NCBI GenBank assembly: GCA_033557685.1
Contig: JAWQRN010000451.1
Location: 1 to 29,399, forward strand
Reading direction: 5' to 3'
DNA: 29,399 nucleotides
Source of the DNA: Sperchopsis tessellata
Taxonomy: Eukaryota > Arthropoda > Insecta > Coleoptera > Hydrophilidae
Shown here: piece by piece, positions 19,620 to 29,099 of the stretch
Layout of the letters: every line of letters starts with the position of its first letter
Numbering within the stretch: position 1 is the stretch's first letter
Position numbers and translations under genes: made by a program
Notes under the pieces: generated by a model
Databases searched by the model: none
What the model saw: the letters and a program-made list of their open reading frames with translations, nothing else
What the model was told of the DNA's origin: nothing

Positions 19620-20690
19620 AGAAAGAAAAACAAATCTTGAAGTTCTCAATAACGACGTGATAGACCATAGTTTTTCCGATATAGACCTTATCGCAGTAAC
19701 AAAGGACCTGACAAACTCCGTCGCATTACAACGGCATGACACTCTGGATTGGGGAGAATAGTATGCGAGCAATTTCGTCCGCCGAATCCTCAAAGGATTG
19801 GTTTATAAGCTGTTGCTTTCACCATTTCTACGAACAAACATCTGTAACTGCAATGGGTTCCCCTTTGTCCCCTTTTTTCCCAATATTTTAATGGAGGCAT
19901 TTGAACAATTTCCATTATTTTCCTCCAATATAAAATACAACTGCAAGTTCAGTTACGTGGCTGACACGTCTATTTTAAACGTTGGTACTAAAGACATTCT
20001 TCGATCATATAATTAACATCCCAATATTCGTTTTACGATGAAGTCGTCGAGCTGTCATTGTTTTATAATAGGTACCTTCATGCATTGTCACGTGAAACGT
20101 AGATCCGATGGGACACTTCTTCATTATATTTATCGTAAGCCCACCCATACCAATAGGTACTTGCATGCAATGTCACATCATCATCCCTGCCAGAAATTGC
20201 CTGTGATTAATTCTTTCGAGCTGTCAAGTTGTGTGACATGACTCTACTTTCCCAGGAGTTGCGTACAGTCACAAGTTCGCTTTGATCAAATGTATATAGT
20301 ATAGGATTCCACACATCGCTGTAAAAAATACTCCTGATGTGAAAGCAACAGTTTGTCTACCATTTGTAAAGGATTCGATGGACAAACTTGCCAACATACT
20401 AAGAAAATTTGATATCAAAACAGTATTCTCCACAATAGAAAATATTTGGCAAGTTCGCTCTTCTTCTAAAGATGTCATCCCGTTGCAAAACGAGTAGGTT
20501 TATCAGGCCCCTATTCCTGTGGTAAGGTCTATATAGAAACACTAAGGGTATCACTGCTACTCGCTTAAAGGAGCACGAACACTGTACTCGTATTGGTCAA
20601 AATAATCACCCGTGGCTGATCATTATCATGCCACAGGTCATACCATGTTTTCCCAAAATACTAGAATTTCTCTGGAATATTTTTCTTGTT
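19620..20690 (+). pseudogene. Penelope-like element: RT palm, linker and GIY-YIG relic
   Basis: From about 19855 the frame reads GFPFVPFFPNILMEAFEQF (family: GTPMGSPLSPI.AN..MEAFEQ) and KYNCKFSYVADTS. The catalytic YVDD is therefore YVAD at 19954-19965, with one Asp lost. After frameshifts come HPNIRFTMK, KRRSDGTLLHYIYRKPTHTN and RYLHAMSHHHPCQKLPV, the highly characteristic Penelope thumb motif. The linker follows: KATVCLPFVKDSMDKLANIL and RKFDIKTVFSTIENIWQVRS. The GIY-YIG nuclease domain starts at about 20503 with GPYSCGKVYIET, then in another frame TATRLKEHEHCTRIGQNN and GHTMFSQNTRI. The copy ends near 20690 and is both 5'-truncated and frameshifted. Confidence 0.85.
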
Positions 20691-21096
20691 TTTTTTAATA
20701 ACTAGCTCCCTACAAACCCTTTTAACATTACAGCTAGAAATCTATCCAAATCTGGGGCAAACCCCATAGTCGCGAGACGTGCAGGTTCATAGTTCCACCT
20801 CTGGCTACAGAATAAATAAATAGCACTGGTCAACAATGAAAATGTTTTTGACTTGAAAATGCTTATTTCTTATTTAATTTAGTATGTTAAAAACGAATAT
20901 GATATTTAAAACGCTTAGTTAGCTCTTATTTCCTAGATACAGCTGATATTCCGGGAACTGCCTGTGTAATTTTTAGAAATGCATTTACAGAGGTCAAGAG
21001 TAATAATACCAAAGTATATGTTTATTATAAGGCTTGTGTATAAACCAAATTTCCATACCCCGTTAACACTAGTGCGTCAAATACGTTAGGTAACAA

Positions 21097-21482
21097 ATGT
21101 AATAGACTTCCACGGTTATTATCTGTATGAATGTTGTTTCCGGGTGGAAAACGTGTAGAGGCTCCTACGATTGCCGACGTTTCATCAACTGTTGCAAGGG
21201 ACATTTTCAAGGCAAGTGATGTTACTTCAACGAATGAATTCACTGCACTGATCCAAACTCGGTCGGATCATGCTTATATAGGCAAGGACTGAATTGGAAG
21301 ATGTTCACTTCACGTGAAGCCGTTGCGCTCGAGCGTTTGTTGCTGAGGGCAGGAGAGAAATGAGAGAGGGAAATTCTCCAAGCAATTGGGATTTGAAAAC
21401 CATCGTCCCTATTGATATTTTTGGGGCGATTATAAACCTCAATAGCTTCTCGGAATTTTCAGGGAAAATAAGAAGGCATCCT
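21097..21482 (-). pseudogene. Penelope-like 3' end, left (inverted) copy
   Basis: On the minus strand from 21482 it encodes ARMPSYFP-stop-KFREAIEVYN and RPKNINRDDGFQIPIAW, the last part of a Penelope GIY-YIG domain. An untranslated tail follows with GAAACGTCGG, GAGCCTCTACACG and the GGAAACAACATTCATACAG-type terminus. The tail is the same sequence found as isolated short palindromes at 4352-4461 and 11231-11359. It is head to head with the right copy. Confidence 0.78.
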
Positions 21483-21506
21483 AGCTAAAACTTTATTCTG
21501 TTACAA

Positions 21507-22058
21507 AGCGAATGAAATTATCAGATCCCTTGTTCCTATGGTAAGGTATGCATAAGGGAAATGAAGTGTACGACTGCTACTCCTCTAAAAGAGAACGAAA
21601 GCTGTACTAATCTTGGTCAAATTATTCAGTCAGCGGTGGCTGAAAATCGCCATGAATCAGGTCACACAATTATATATCAAGGTACTAAAGTCTTAGTGCG
21701 GGAGCTTTTTTATTTTCCCAGAAAATTCCGAGAAGCCATTCAGGTTTATAGTCACTCCAAAAATATTAATAGGTATGATGGTTTTCAACTACCAATTACT
21801 TGACGAATCTCTCTCTCTCTCTCTCTCTCTCATTTCTCTTCTGCATTCGGCAACAACCACCCAATCGCAACGGCTACGAGCAGTACACATCCCCCACTTC
21901 TCCCACAGTCCTTGCCTATGTAAGCATGATCCAACCGAGTTTGGGTCAGTGCAGTGCATTCATTTGTTGATGTAACATCAGTCCCTTGCAACAGTGGACG
22001 AAACATCGGTACATGTCAGAGCCTCTACACGGTTTTCCCTCAGAAACAATATTCATAC
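21507..22058 (+). pseudogene. Penelope-like 3' end, right copy (GIY-YIG domain and tail)
   Basis: From 21525 the frame reads IPCSYGKVCIREMKCTTATP, LKENESCTNLGQIIQSAVAE, NRHESGHTIIYQGTKVLVRE and LFYFPRKFREAIQVYSHSKN, then INRYDGFQLPIT. This is the GIY-YIG-type endonuclease of Penelope elements. The usual VYIG is VCIR and the usual TRLKEHE is TPLKENE, so catalytic Tyr and Arg are lost. The frame is otherwise open from 21561 to 21803. A (CT)n tract follows, then a tail with GACGAAACATCGG, GTCAGAGCCTCTACACGG and AATATTCATA, where the nested foldback begins. Confidence 0.85.
21808..21831. repeat. (CT)n microsatellite
   Basis: A 24-base CT run directly after the GIY-YIG coding relic. The matching place in the left arm shows only a short GAGAGAGGG, so the tract expanded after the arms duplicated. 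Confidence 0.85.
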
Positions 22059-22059
22059 G

Positions 22060-22868
22060 TTAGGTTATAATTAAAAATGCAGGTTTTTTCCCCTTTAGGT
22101 ATCAAATAATGTCATGTGGCAGTTTACTTTGACACAGGCGACCCAATCATATCAATATAACCCACAATAATATTAAGAAATATAAATTCTGCTTTTATTT
22201 TCCTTGTGGCATGTTATATGGTATCAAACAGTGTCACGAACTTTCCTTGGTTACAGGAGACACAAACATGTCATATTATTTCAATATAACCCATAATAAA
22301 TGAATAATAATAAGAAATAAAAATTGTGTCTTATTTTCTTTACGGAGTGAGCCTTCCCCACGCACTATTAAAGGACTGCGCATTATCATGCATTAGTCTG
22401 CGTGTACGCTCGTTTAGCAATAAATAATAGTGCGTGTACGCTAGCTGAGCTTCCCTTCCTTCTCTCTTCTATACGTCATGAGCCCATCAAAATAAACAAC
22501 AACTCACATAGTTAGTGCCCCCTCCTCTCTCCTAACGTATAGGCGTAGCAGCTTGCCACATACATACTCACATACATCAGGACATAATTTCTTTTTTGTA
22601 TATATATAGATATAAAATGAAGCATGTGTCACGAACTATTATTTATTGCTAAGTGAGCTTACACGCAGAGTCACGCATGATAATGCGTGTTCATACATTA
22701 GATCATGTGGGGTTCAATGCGATAGGAAAGAAGAGACACAATATACATTTGTTAATATTATTAAGTTATGGGTTACATTGAAATATTTCGACATTGTTGG
22801 GTCTCCAGTGTCCAATTTAAGTTATGCGTGTCATTGTGTGTTAAAATTTTAATTGTTACCTAAAATAG
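22060..22868. mobile_element. Nested foldback element (about 0.8 kb) with long inverted arms
   Basis: The ends are approximately TTAGGTTATAATTAAAA (22062 on) and TTTTAATTGTTACCTAAAA (to 22868). The left arm contains two diverged tandem copies of a segment of about 120 bp (22099-22218 and 22219-22345) sharing GGTATCAAA, AATATAACCCA and TAAGAAAT. The right arm holds one inverted copy (22741-22860). A second inverted pair, GCATTATCATGC with TCTGCGTGTACGCTC and AGCAATAAATAATAGT, lies at 22378-22440 and 22628-22692. No coding capacity is visible. It sits exactly where the right Penelope tail breaks off, so it inserted into or replaced that tail. Confidence 0.7.
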
Positions 22869-23163
22869 TCTAGACCGAATGATAATTGTCGAAGCGAATT
22901 TAAATAATAATAAAAAAATTGTTACCTTACGTAATTGACGCACCAGTGTTGACGGGGAAGGGAAATTTGGTTGATACACAAGCCTTATAATAAACATATA
23001 CTTTGGTATTATTACAACCGCGCAACGCCTGTTATATCATAAATTAGCTATATCTCGGAAATGAGGGGTAACTAAGCATTTTAAACATTTTATTCGTTTT
23101 TAACATACTGAAATCAAGAAATAAGCAATGTCAAGTCAGAAAAATTTTCATTATTGACTAGTG

Positions 23164-24369
23164 TAATTTATAGTTTTTATTTGTTGCTCTCTATAATTCA
23201 ATAGGTTGAAGAAATGAGTTAAATTTTTTTTGGTAACTCAAATTGTTCGTTAGTCAAAAGAAAAATGTACCCTCCTGATATTTTTACAAAGAGAAATATA
23301 GCTTATGTCCATAATTTTTTTACAAGCAGTTGGAAGATTGCCTTAGGCACGCAATATAAATAATTCACATATTCTTGTACATGAACCAAAAATCATTTTT
23401 TTATTTTTTGACACATGCTTTTACCCCCAGTACATAAATAACTTGCTCAATGCAAATTTTTTTAGTTTTAAAATATGTTACAGTATTAATTCTGCTTAAT
23501 TTGTAACTCAGCGTTGTTTATGTACTCTTTTATTTATACCAAGTAAAACTTTTTATAATGTCGTTAAATACACTTCTTAAAATATTCGGTCGTCTCCAAT
23601 ATTTCAAGTTATCGCCAAGTCTCAGTATTAAGTATATATATATAGCACCCGGAAAACAGAAATGGGGCAAGGAAAATGGAAAATATATTCTGGGAAATAC
23701 ACATATACCTATATGGAACGGTCCCAGTAGAAATACGGACTGCGGGCATTTTCCATTATATATTTTAAAAGCCTGTTGGAGATGTTAAACGACCACTTTC
23801 ACTTTTATATAATTTCACCCCATAAAAACTACATTTTCCATTGAAATATTTCAGTCTATTTATGTGACATATTTGGTGATTTTTTGCCAGCTGAAAATTG
23901 ATCATATTTATATTCTGATTCAGAAAAGAAAGTGAATTATAGAATATTTTTTACCTTCAGATGTTATAACTAAACAGCTGGTGTCGAGTTTTTCCACATA
24001 CACAACCTTCGACCTATCATTTACCACACATGTTCAATTGAGGTTGCAGGTAGTAATCTAAGAAGCCAAGATAATATTTCAGAAGGTCAAACCAATCCGG
24101 TGAAGCCCCACAATTCGTCATCTCGTAAACTTATTCTTTTAACTTTTATTCTTACGAACTCTAACTCTAGTCATTTTTTTAAATCTTACAATGGCGCTAG
24201 CACAAAATGGATGATGTAATAATGTATTTATTTATTTACACTATCCAACTTTTTTCAGCTAGAAAAAAAGGAAGCAAAAACAACGTATTGTTTTATCAAA
24301 TAGTACAGAAAGTCAACAATATACATAAATTAACAAAAAATCCAAATAATTCATTATTTTATTTACAAA
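23164..24369. other. AT-rich spacer, no gene recognised
   Basis: A 76-codon plus-strand frame (23558-23788) matches nothing I know. No element ends seen. Confidence 0.45.
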
Positions 24370-25330
24370 CCATTGACTAAAAATAATTATTCGCTAAATA
24401 ACCCCAGTAGAACAGATTTCAATTCCAAGATACTAGCTGAAAAAATGTTAACCCGATCTAACACCACGTGAAAACTATTGCATTTTCGATACAGGGGAAA
24501 TCCCATTAAATGATTTGATATTGCCTGTCCAAGGAAGAACGTCTTAGCAGATCTTGTAGTCAAGCAAGGAACAAGAAAACAAATCAATGATAGAAATTCT
24601 GGGGCAGCAATAAGATTGTTGACGACCTTGAAGAGAAAGGCCACTTCAGCAGTACTACGAGGAGCGGAGGCAGAACAGAAGAATACTCCAATTTAGATCG
24701 AACACAAGCATAAAACAGTGCGTTTAACGAAAGAGGGTCAATAAATTTACAAGCAGTTAATAAAAGTAAGGCCTCTAAAAAAAATAACATCAGGATCGCT
24801 CATAGAATAAACTATGTCCAAGACAGTGCCATTGCTATTTTAATGAAATTTATTGGGTTTACTTCTAAGAGTGAAATTCATAACTTGACATTTCTTGACA
24901 ATAAGAAACAAGCGGTTGACATCACACCAATGCATAAGAGAGTCCAAATCATCTTGCAGCCTAAGATAATACGTAGACACTTTTATGAAACTTACACCTT
25001 GAGATCATCACCAAAGAAAACACATTTGTTATGAATGAAATCCGTAATGTCATTTACGACAATGATGAATAATAATGGTACCAGAATAGATATCTGAGGA
25101 ACCCCAGAAGTAGCCAAGAATGAAGAAGAACTAATACCCTATGGTTAATAGATAATTGATGATTGGATAAATAAGGTACTGAAAAAACTAACCAAATAAG
25201 TGGAAAGCCAAATGAATTAAGCTAAGAAATGAGGAAACAATGATCAGTGATATCAAAAGCCTTGGAAAAGTCGGTAAAGATGACATCAACTGTTAACCAC
25301 CATCAACAACTGACGAGAGAAATTGGATAT
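24370..25330 (-). pseudogene. CR1/Jockey-like LINE reverse transcriptase, degenerate
   Basis: On the minus strand from about 25300, VDVIFTDFSKAFDITDHCFL is RT motif A. It is followed by LNSFGFPLIWLVFSVPYL, a damaged motif B (FLATSGVPQISILVPLLFII across frames) and VNDITDFIHNKCVFFGDDLK, where the catalytic YADD is FGDD. Downstream are IDPLSLNALFYACVRSKLEY and SSV (24740-24660), then NNLIAAPEFLSLICFLVPC and SKxSAKTFFLGQ-like sequence to 24387, the usual C-terminal tail. Stops and frameshifts are frequent. The copy differs in sequence from the LINE at 10617-12200. Its 5' part ends abruptly at the Tigger element's start (25332). Confidence 0.76.
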
Positions 25331-25331
25331 A

Positions 25332-26270
25332 CAGTAATACCACGCTGTACGTTACCTCTGTAATCGATACCTCGCTATAACAAATTTATATACATTGTGT
25401 ACTACGACCGTGCTCGCGCTCTTTGGGATTCTCTGGACTTGTCAGTTTTACCGTTGTTCTAGAAACATGTATTTTTACTACAACCTTCACGATATTCGTT
25501 ACATGTACTGGCTCTTACTTGAAAATAAAGCAGTAAGTCTGTTTAACTTTTTAAAAAACCGAGAAGAAGGAAACAATGTAAAAAATTTTGTAGCTTCTCG
25601 TGGGTGGTTTAAAAAATTTAAATGATTAGCTGGAATTCAAAACATTCGTATATCGGGAGAGCCGACTAGTTCTGACGTAGAAGGAGCAAGAAATTTTACT
25701 GAGAAATTAAGAATTGCAATTGAACGCAGTGGATATCCTTCAAATTTGATATTCAACATTGATGAAACGTGTCTATTTTGGAAAAGTTTGCCATCTAAAA
25801 CATTAATTTCACAAGAAAAGAGAACAGCGTAGGTGTTCAAATCGCTTGACTCTGATATTGGGCAGAAATTCATCAAGAGATTTTTAACTTAAACCAATGT
25901 TGGTCTTCATTCGGAGAATCCACGAGCCATGGAGGTTTTTTCCAAGATTAGTTTACCAGTAATATGTATGGCACAACATTGCCTTAAAACCATTTGGAAG
26001 AAGATAGGACTCAATTTAGAAGACGAATCTGAACTCTCTAGTGACATCCAGAATGATGTGGTGTGAAATCACACACCAACTACACATTAATGAATTTGAT
26101 GCTAATAATATTCTGATATTAATACTGGACGACAACGGCAATCTGCTAACGAATGAGGAATTACAAGAACTAACAGAAGAAAACTAGGAACGCGAAGATG
26201 CCAATTCTCATATCGATGTGGAACAGCCACCAGCTAAAGTTTTAGCAACAAAAATATAATCTGATTGCCA
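25332..26270 (+). pseudogene. Tigger/pogo-like transposase relic with 5' terminal repeat
   Basis: CAGTAATACCACGCTGTACG starts at 25332 right after a TA, the form of a Tigger/pogo inverted-repeat end. From about 25500 the frame reads SLFNFLKNREEGNN, NFVASRGWFKKFK (CENP-B-like DNA-binding half), then past a stop GIQNIRISGEPTSSDVEGAR, NFTEKLRIAIERSGYPSNLI and FNIDETCLFWKSLPSKTLIS, the first catalytic Asp box (NIDET). LHSENPRAM near 25910 follows. The tail reads LKTIWKKIGLNLEDESELSS and NEELQELTEEN. The second and third catalytic acids fall in a deleted stretch near 25880-25980. No matching 3' repeat is visible. Confidence 0.8.
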
Positions 26271-26310
26271 GTGTCAGGAGTTTCATTCGCTAGATGTTTA
26301 GTCCGAAATT

Positions 26311-26480
26311 GAGGTGTTACCGCCGAAAACTTTCCCTCCGATTGTACTTGGATTCAGCGTTATGCCTCCCTGCGGTGTTATTGGTTATATTCTCTGGAGT
26401 TTCCAAATTACTCATCATAAAAACTGACCTATTGTTATAAACACGTACCATTTTGCACCCTTTATATCTTAAAATGCGTA
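26311..26480 (+). repeat. Diverged BEL/Pao LTR fragment
   Basis: TGTTACCGCCGAAAACTTTC begins a stretch that follows the 5' half of the LTRs at 14354 and 17543: CGTTATGCCTCC, TTGGTTATATTCTCTGG, TTTCCAAATTAC and CATAAA in the same order. Similarity fades after about 26480. It is a solo LTR or LTR fragment of a related, older subfamily. No interior sequence is attached. Confidence 0.72.
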
Positions 26481-26599
26481 TTTGGTCAGTTCTCAATTAG
26501 AAGTCTTTCTGCCTGCTTCGCTTTTCATCTACTGATCGCTCCCACTCCGTGAGCTGCTATTAGCAACGAAGCGATGCATAGTTTGAATCTTTAAATTTA

Positions 26600-27235
26600 A
26601 TTTAACTAGTACACGATTCTACAGGTTGATGAAAAATGTCTAAACAAGTCACCGGAGAGGACGCAGTAAAATGTCATCGCGCATAATATATGGAAAGCAG
26701 TAAATAAAGCTTTAACATTTTCAGTAGTAAAGATAGCGATCCATTATTTTTCTAATATCCAATTTAAACACTGAACCGCAAAATTTTATTGACCAACTAC
26801 TTTCCGATTAAATACGCGTATAATGTACCAACCTATTTTAGCTATGTTTAAAAGAAAAATTATTAATATAATATTAATTATTAATAAATAATTACTTGCA
26901 GTATTTTTGTATTATTTACCAATTTAACTTAAATTTCACTTAAAAATTACCTATGTAGATATATCAAACAAAGTTACGGAAATAACATTAAGATCACAAG
27001 TAAAATAATTGGAAAATTGGAGGTCGAGCGTATCAGCCGATCTCCTATTTTAAAGTCGATTTTTTTACTCTTAGTGGTCAGCTTATAAGCCGGTATATAC
27101 GGTAAGTAAAAATTTCTTGTGTAAATTATTACAAACAATAAAAGAGTATATAACGAAAATTAAGACGATAATAATAAAACTTAGTAAATGTTCATGTACT
27201 GTATCAGATGAAGTATTGCACTTCTTTTTTCACAA
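26600..27235. other. AT-rich spacer with a possible pogo-like terminus at 27081-27104
   Basis: GCTTATAAGCCGGTATATACGGTA (27081-27104) resembles the terminal repeats of some pogo/jerky-like elements, with the inverted form TACCGTATATAC-CG-TATAAG. No second end was found, so this is only suggestive. Confidence 0.3.
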
Positions 27236-27312
27236 AGTCATCATCATCATCATCATCATCATCATTATCATCATCATTATAATCATCATCATCACCACCA
27301 ACATCATCAACT
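27236..27312. repeat. (ATC)n microsatellite, probable LINE tail
   Basis: About 75 bases of ATC with scattered substitutions. It lies exactly at the 3' end, in minus-strand sense, of the LINE C-terminal coding relic, the usual place for a simple-repeat LINE tail. Confidence 0.85.
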
Positions 27313-27679
27313 AGCCGTTCTCTGTCCACTGCTTAACGTAGGCATCCTCAAGTTTCCTCCATTTTTATGGGTCCTGTGCCGTTTTGATCCACTTGGTTGA
27401 GATTAGGTATAAGATAGTCTGTCTTCAAGTTGGTGGTCTTCCTTGGTTGCATTTAACAGCTTTAGGGCTTATCTTCTTCGTCCATCTTCCGTCCCTCAGT
27501 CTTGCAATGTGACCTGCCCATTTCCATTTCAGCTACATAACGGTTTCTATAATGTCCTCAACATCTGTTGGTGTGCGTATTTCCTCATACTTAATCTTGT
27601 GTCTGAGCGTCACATTAAGTATAGATCTTTTCATTTTTCTTTGTGTTTCTTTTAGTTTCCTTACATATGTCTTGATGAG
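27313..27679 (-). pseudogene. RTE-like LINE reverse transcriptase, C-terminal end
   Basis: On the minus strand from 27679: LIKTYVRKLKETQRKMKRSI, LNVTLRHKIKYEEIRTPTDV, EDIIETVM-stop-LKWKWAGHIA, RLRDGRWTKKISPK and QGRPPT, ending KWRKLEDAYVKQWTE. This is the standard C-terminal segment of a common insect LINE group (family: QRRMER.MLGV.LRD...NE.IR..T.V.D.I......KW.WAGH.AR..D.RWT). It continues in frame from 28908-29095 once the mariner at 27682-28905 is disregarded. Confidence 0.85.
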
Positions 27680-27681
27680 TA

Positions 27682-28905
27682 CGAGGGTTACCTTTTAAGT
27701 GCTTACAAACGACAAGTAGGTGGCGCTATTGAGATGTATCATTACTATTTTCGTAAAATTTGACATTTGTAATTGTGTAAACAGTGGCAGCCCAGAAATT
27801 TACCGAGTAGTTTGTTTACAATGAGCGTTTAAAAAAAAGCAATTTTGTGAAAAAATGGAAATTTCACGTACAGATTTTCGTTGGATGATTTTTCACGATT
27901 TTAGTAAAGGCCTAACTGAACAACAATGCATTGAATCGCTTCGCTTTACTTTTGGTAATAAAACACCATCAGAAAAGACTGTTTACAATTGGCTTACAGA
28001 ATTTCGTCGTGGTCGTGCATTGGTCAATGATGAATTTCGTGAAGGTCGACCAAAATCGGTTGTTATTCCAAAAAAAACGTCGCTGCTGTGCGCAACATCA
28101 TTGAAGAATATCGGCATGTAATTTATAGTGAGATAGAGGCATGCTAACGCATATCGAAGACTGCAGTACATTCGATCTGTTCCCAATGGATTGTGCATAA
28201 TTTGTCGACCAAAGCTAAAAAACAGCTCCTGTTAATTGGTGTAAGGAAATGTGAAAAAATTCGATCGAGGAACTGCAAAATCCGTATTCAACATCGTAAC
28301 TGGTGGTGAAACTTGGATATATTCTTATGAACCGGAAACTAAGCAACAATCCACTGTTTGGGTGTCCCAAGGTAAACCAAATCCGACAAAAGTTGTTCGT
28401 TCACGAAGCACTTCCAAGAAAATGATCGCTTGTTTCTTCGGTTGTACTGGACATGCTGCAACCATTCGTTTAGAGGATCGAAGAACAGTTAACGGTGAAT
28501 GGTATAAAATAGTTTGTTTGCCAGAAGTCTTCGACGAAATCAGGAAAACCAACCGAACAACGCCAGTTGTCACACAGCAAGATTATTTGAAGGAGAAAAA
28601 CATCAAATTAATGTCTCATTGTCCATATTCACCTGATTTATCGCTTAACGACTTTTGTGTTCCCCAATGTCAATCAAAAAAAGCATGTACAGAAATTTTC
28701 ATCACCTCAAAAAGCTGTCGAAGTCTTCAAAACCCATGTTTTTGAGATACCAACTTCAGAGTGAAAAAATTGTTTCGAGAATTGGTTTGAACGCATGCAA
28801 AAGTATATAAATCTTAAAGGTGAATATTTTGAACAGCAATTAAACAGTTTGTTCCAAAAAAAAATTCTTTCCCAGTTTTTGTAAACATTTAAAAGGTATC
28901 TCTCG
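27682..28905 (+). mobile_element. irritans-type mariner element, nearly full length, inactive
   Basis: The left end CGAGGGTTACCTTTTAAGTG (27682 on) and right end TAAAAGGTATCTCTCG (to 28905) are inverted repeats with a few mismatches. They are flanked by TA at 27680-27681 and 28906-28907, the required mariner target duplication. The length of 1,224 bp is close to the usual 1.25-1.3 kb. It sits inside the minus-strand LINE, whose reading resumes on both sides. Confidence 0.9.
27855..28856 (+). pseudogene. Mariner transposase, broken
   Basis: The ATG at 27855 gives MEISRTDFRWMIFHDFSKGL, TEQQCIESLRFTFGNKTPSE and KTVYNWLTEFRRGRALVNDE, the two helix-turn-helix DNA-binding halves. It breaks near 28070 in an A-run (IPKK), with about 60 codons deleted or shifted before 28245. 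The catalytic domain opens KKFDRGTAKSVFNIVTGGET: the first catalytic Asp of TGDE is Gly (28307-28309). WVSQGKPNPTKVVRSRSTSK follows well. The HHDNA.SH box with the second Asp is missing by deletion near 28560-28580. YSPDLSLNDFC keeps the third Asp at about 28637. A frameshift then leads to FENWFERMQKYINLKGEYFE-like sequence. It cannot be active. Confidence 0.88.
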
Positions 28906-28907
28906 TA

Positions 28908-29095
28908 TTAGCGTTTCTGAGTCATACGTTAGAACTGGGAGAATACACTGGTTGAAAGTCCTCCTTTTCAGATACATTGGGATGTACGCTTTTAATATGT
29001 TCCGTAGTTTTCCGTATGATGCCCAGAACAACTCACACTTAAAATTATATTATCCGCAAAACGGAGATGATTCAGCCTTTCACCTTCAACAGTAA
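28908..29095 (-). pseudogene. RTE-like LINE reverse transcriptase, part upstream of the mariner
   Basis: On the minus strand: EGERLNHLRFADNIILSVS near 29090-29035, where the catalytic FADD is FADN (29049-29060). It is followed by FWASYGKLRNILKAYIPMYL and KRRTFNQCILPVLTYDSETL, ending at the TA target. About 60-80 residues normally between the FADD box and the GKLR segment are missing. The frame flows across the TA into LILIKTYVRKLKETQRKM at 27679, showing one LINE copy. The RT palm upstream of FADN is not visible. Confidence 0.8.
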
Positions 29096-29099
29096 GTCA

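Larger units (their letters stand above)
20824..23163. repeat. 2.3-kb inverted repeat (foldback) carrying two Penelope-like 3' ends
   Basis: The outer ends CACTGGTCAACAATGAAAAT (20824 on) and the reverse complement of 23163 leftwards are the same sequence. Similarity continues with modest divergence through most of both arms: outer arms 20824-21097 with 22918-23163, middle arms 21120-21295 with 21905-22058, inner arms 21371-21482 with 21692-21805. The middle (21483-21691) is single copy. The right arm is interrupted by a second foldback at 22060-22868. The arms are too diverged to be an assembly mirror artefact. Confidence 0.85.

Noticed and set aside
21961..22060. A complete, active hammerhead ribozyme
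   Set aside because: The CTGANGA box and the 5' strand of stem I are missing in this copy. Only the 3' half fits.
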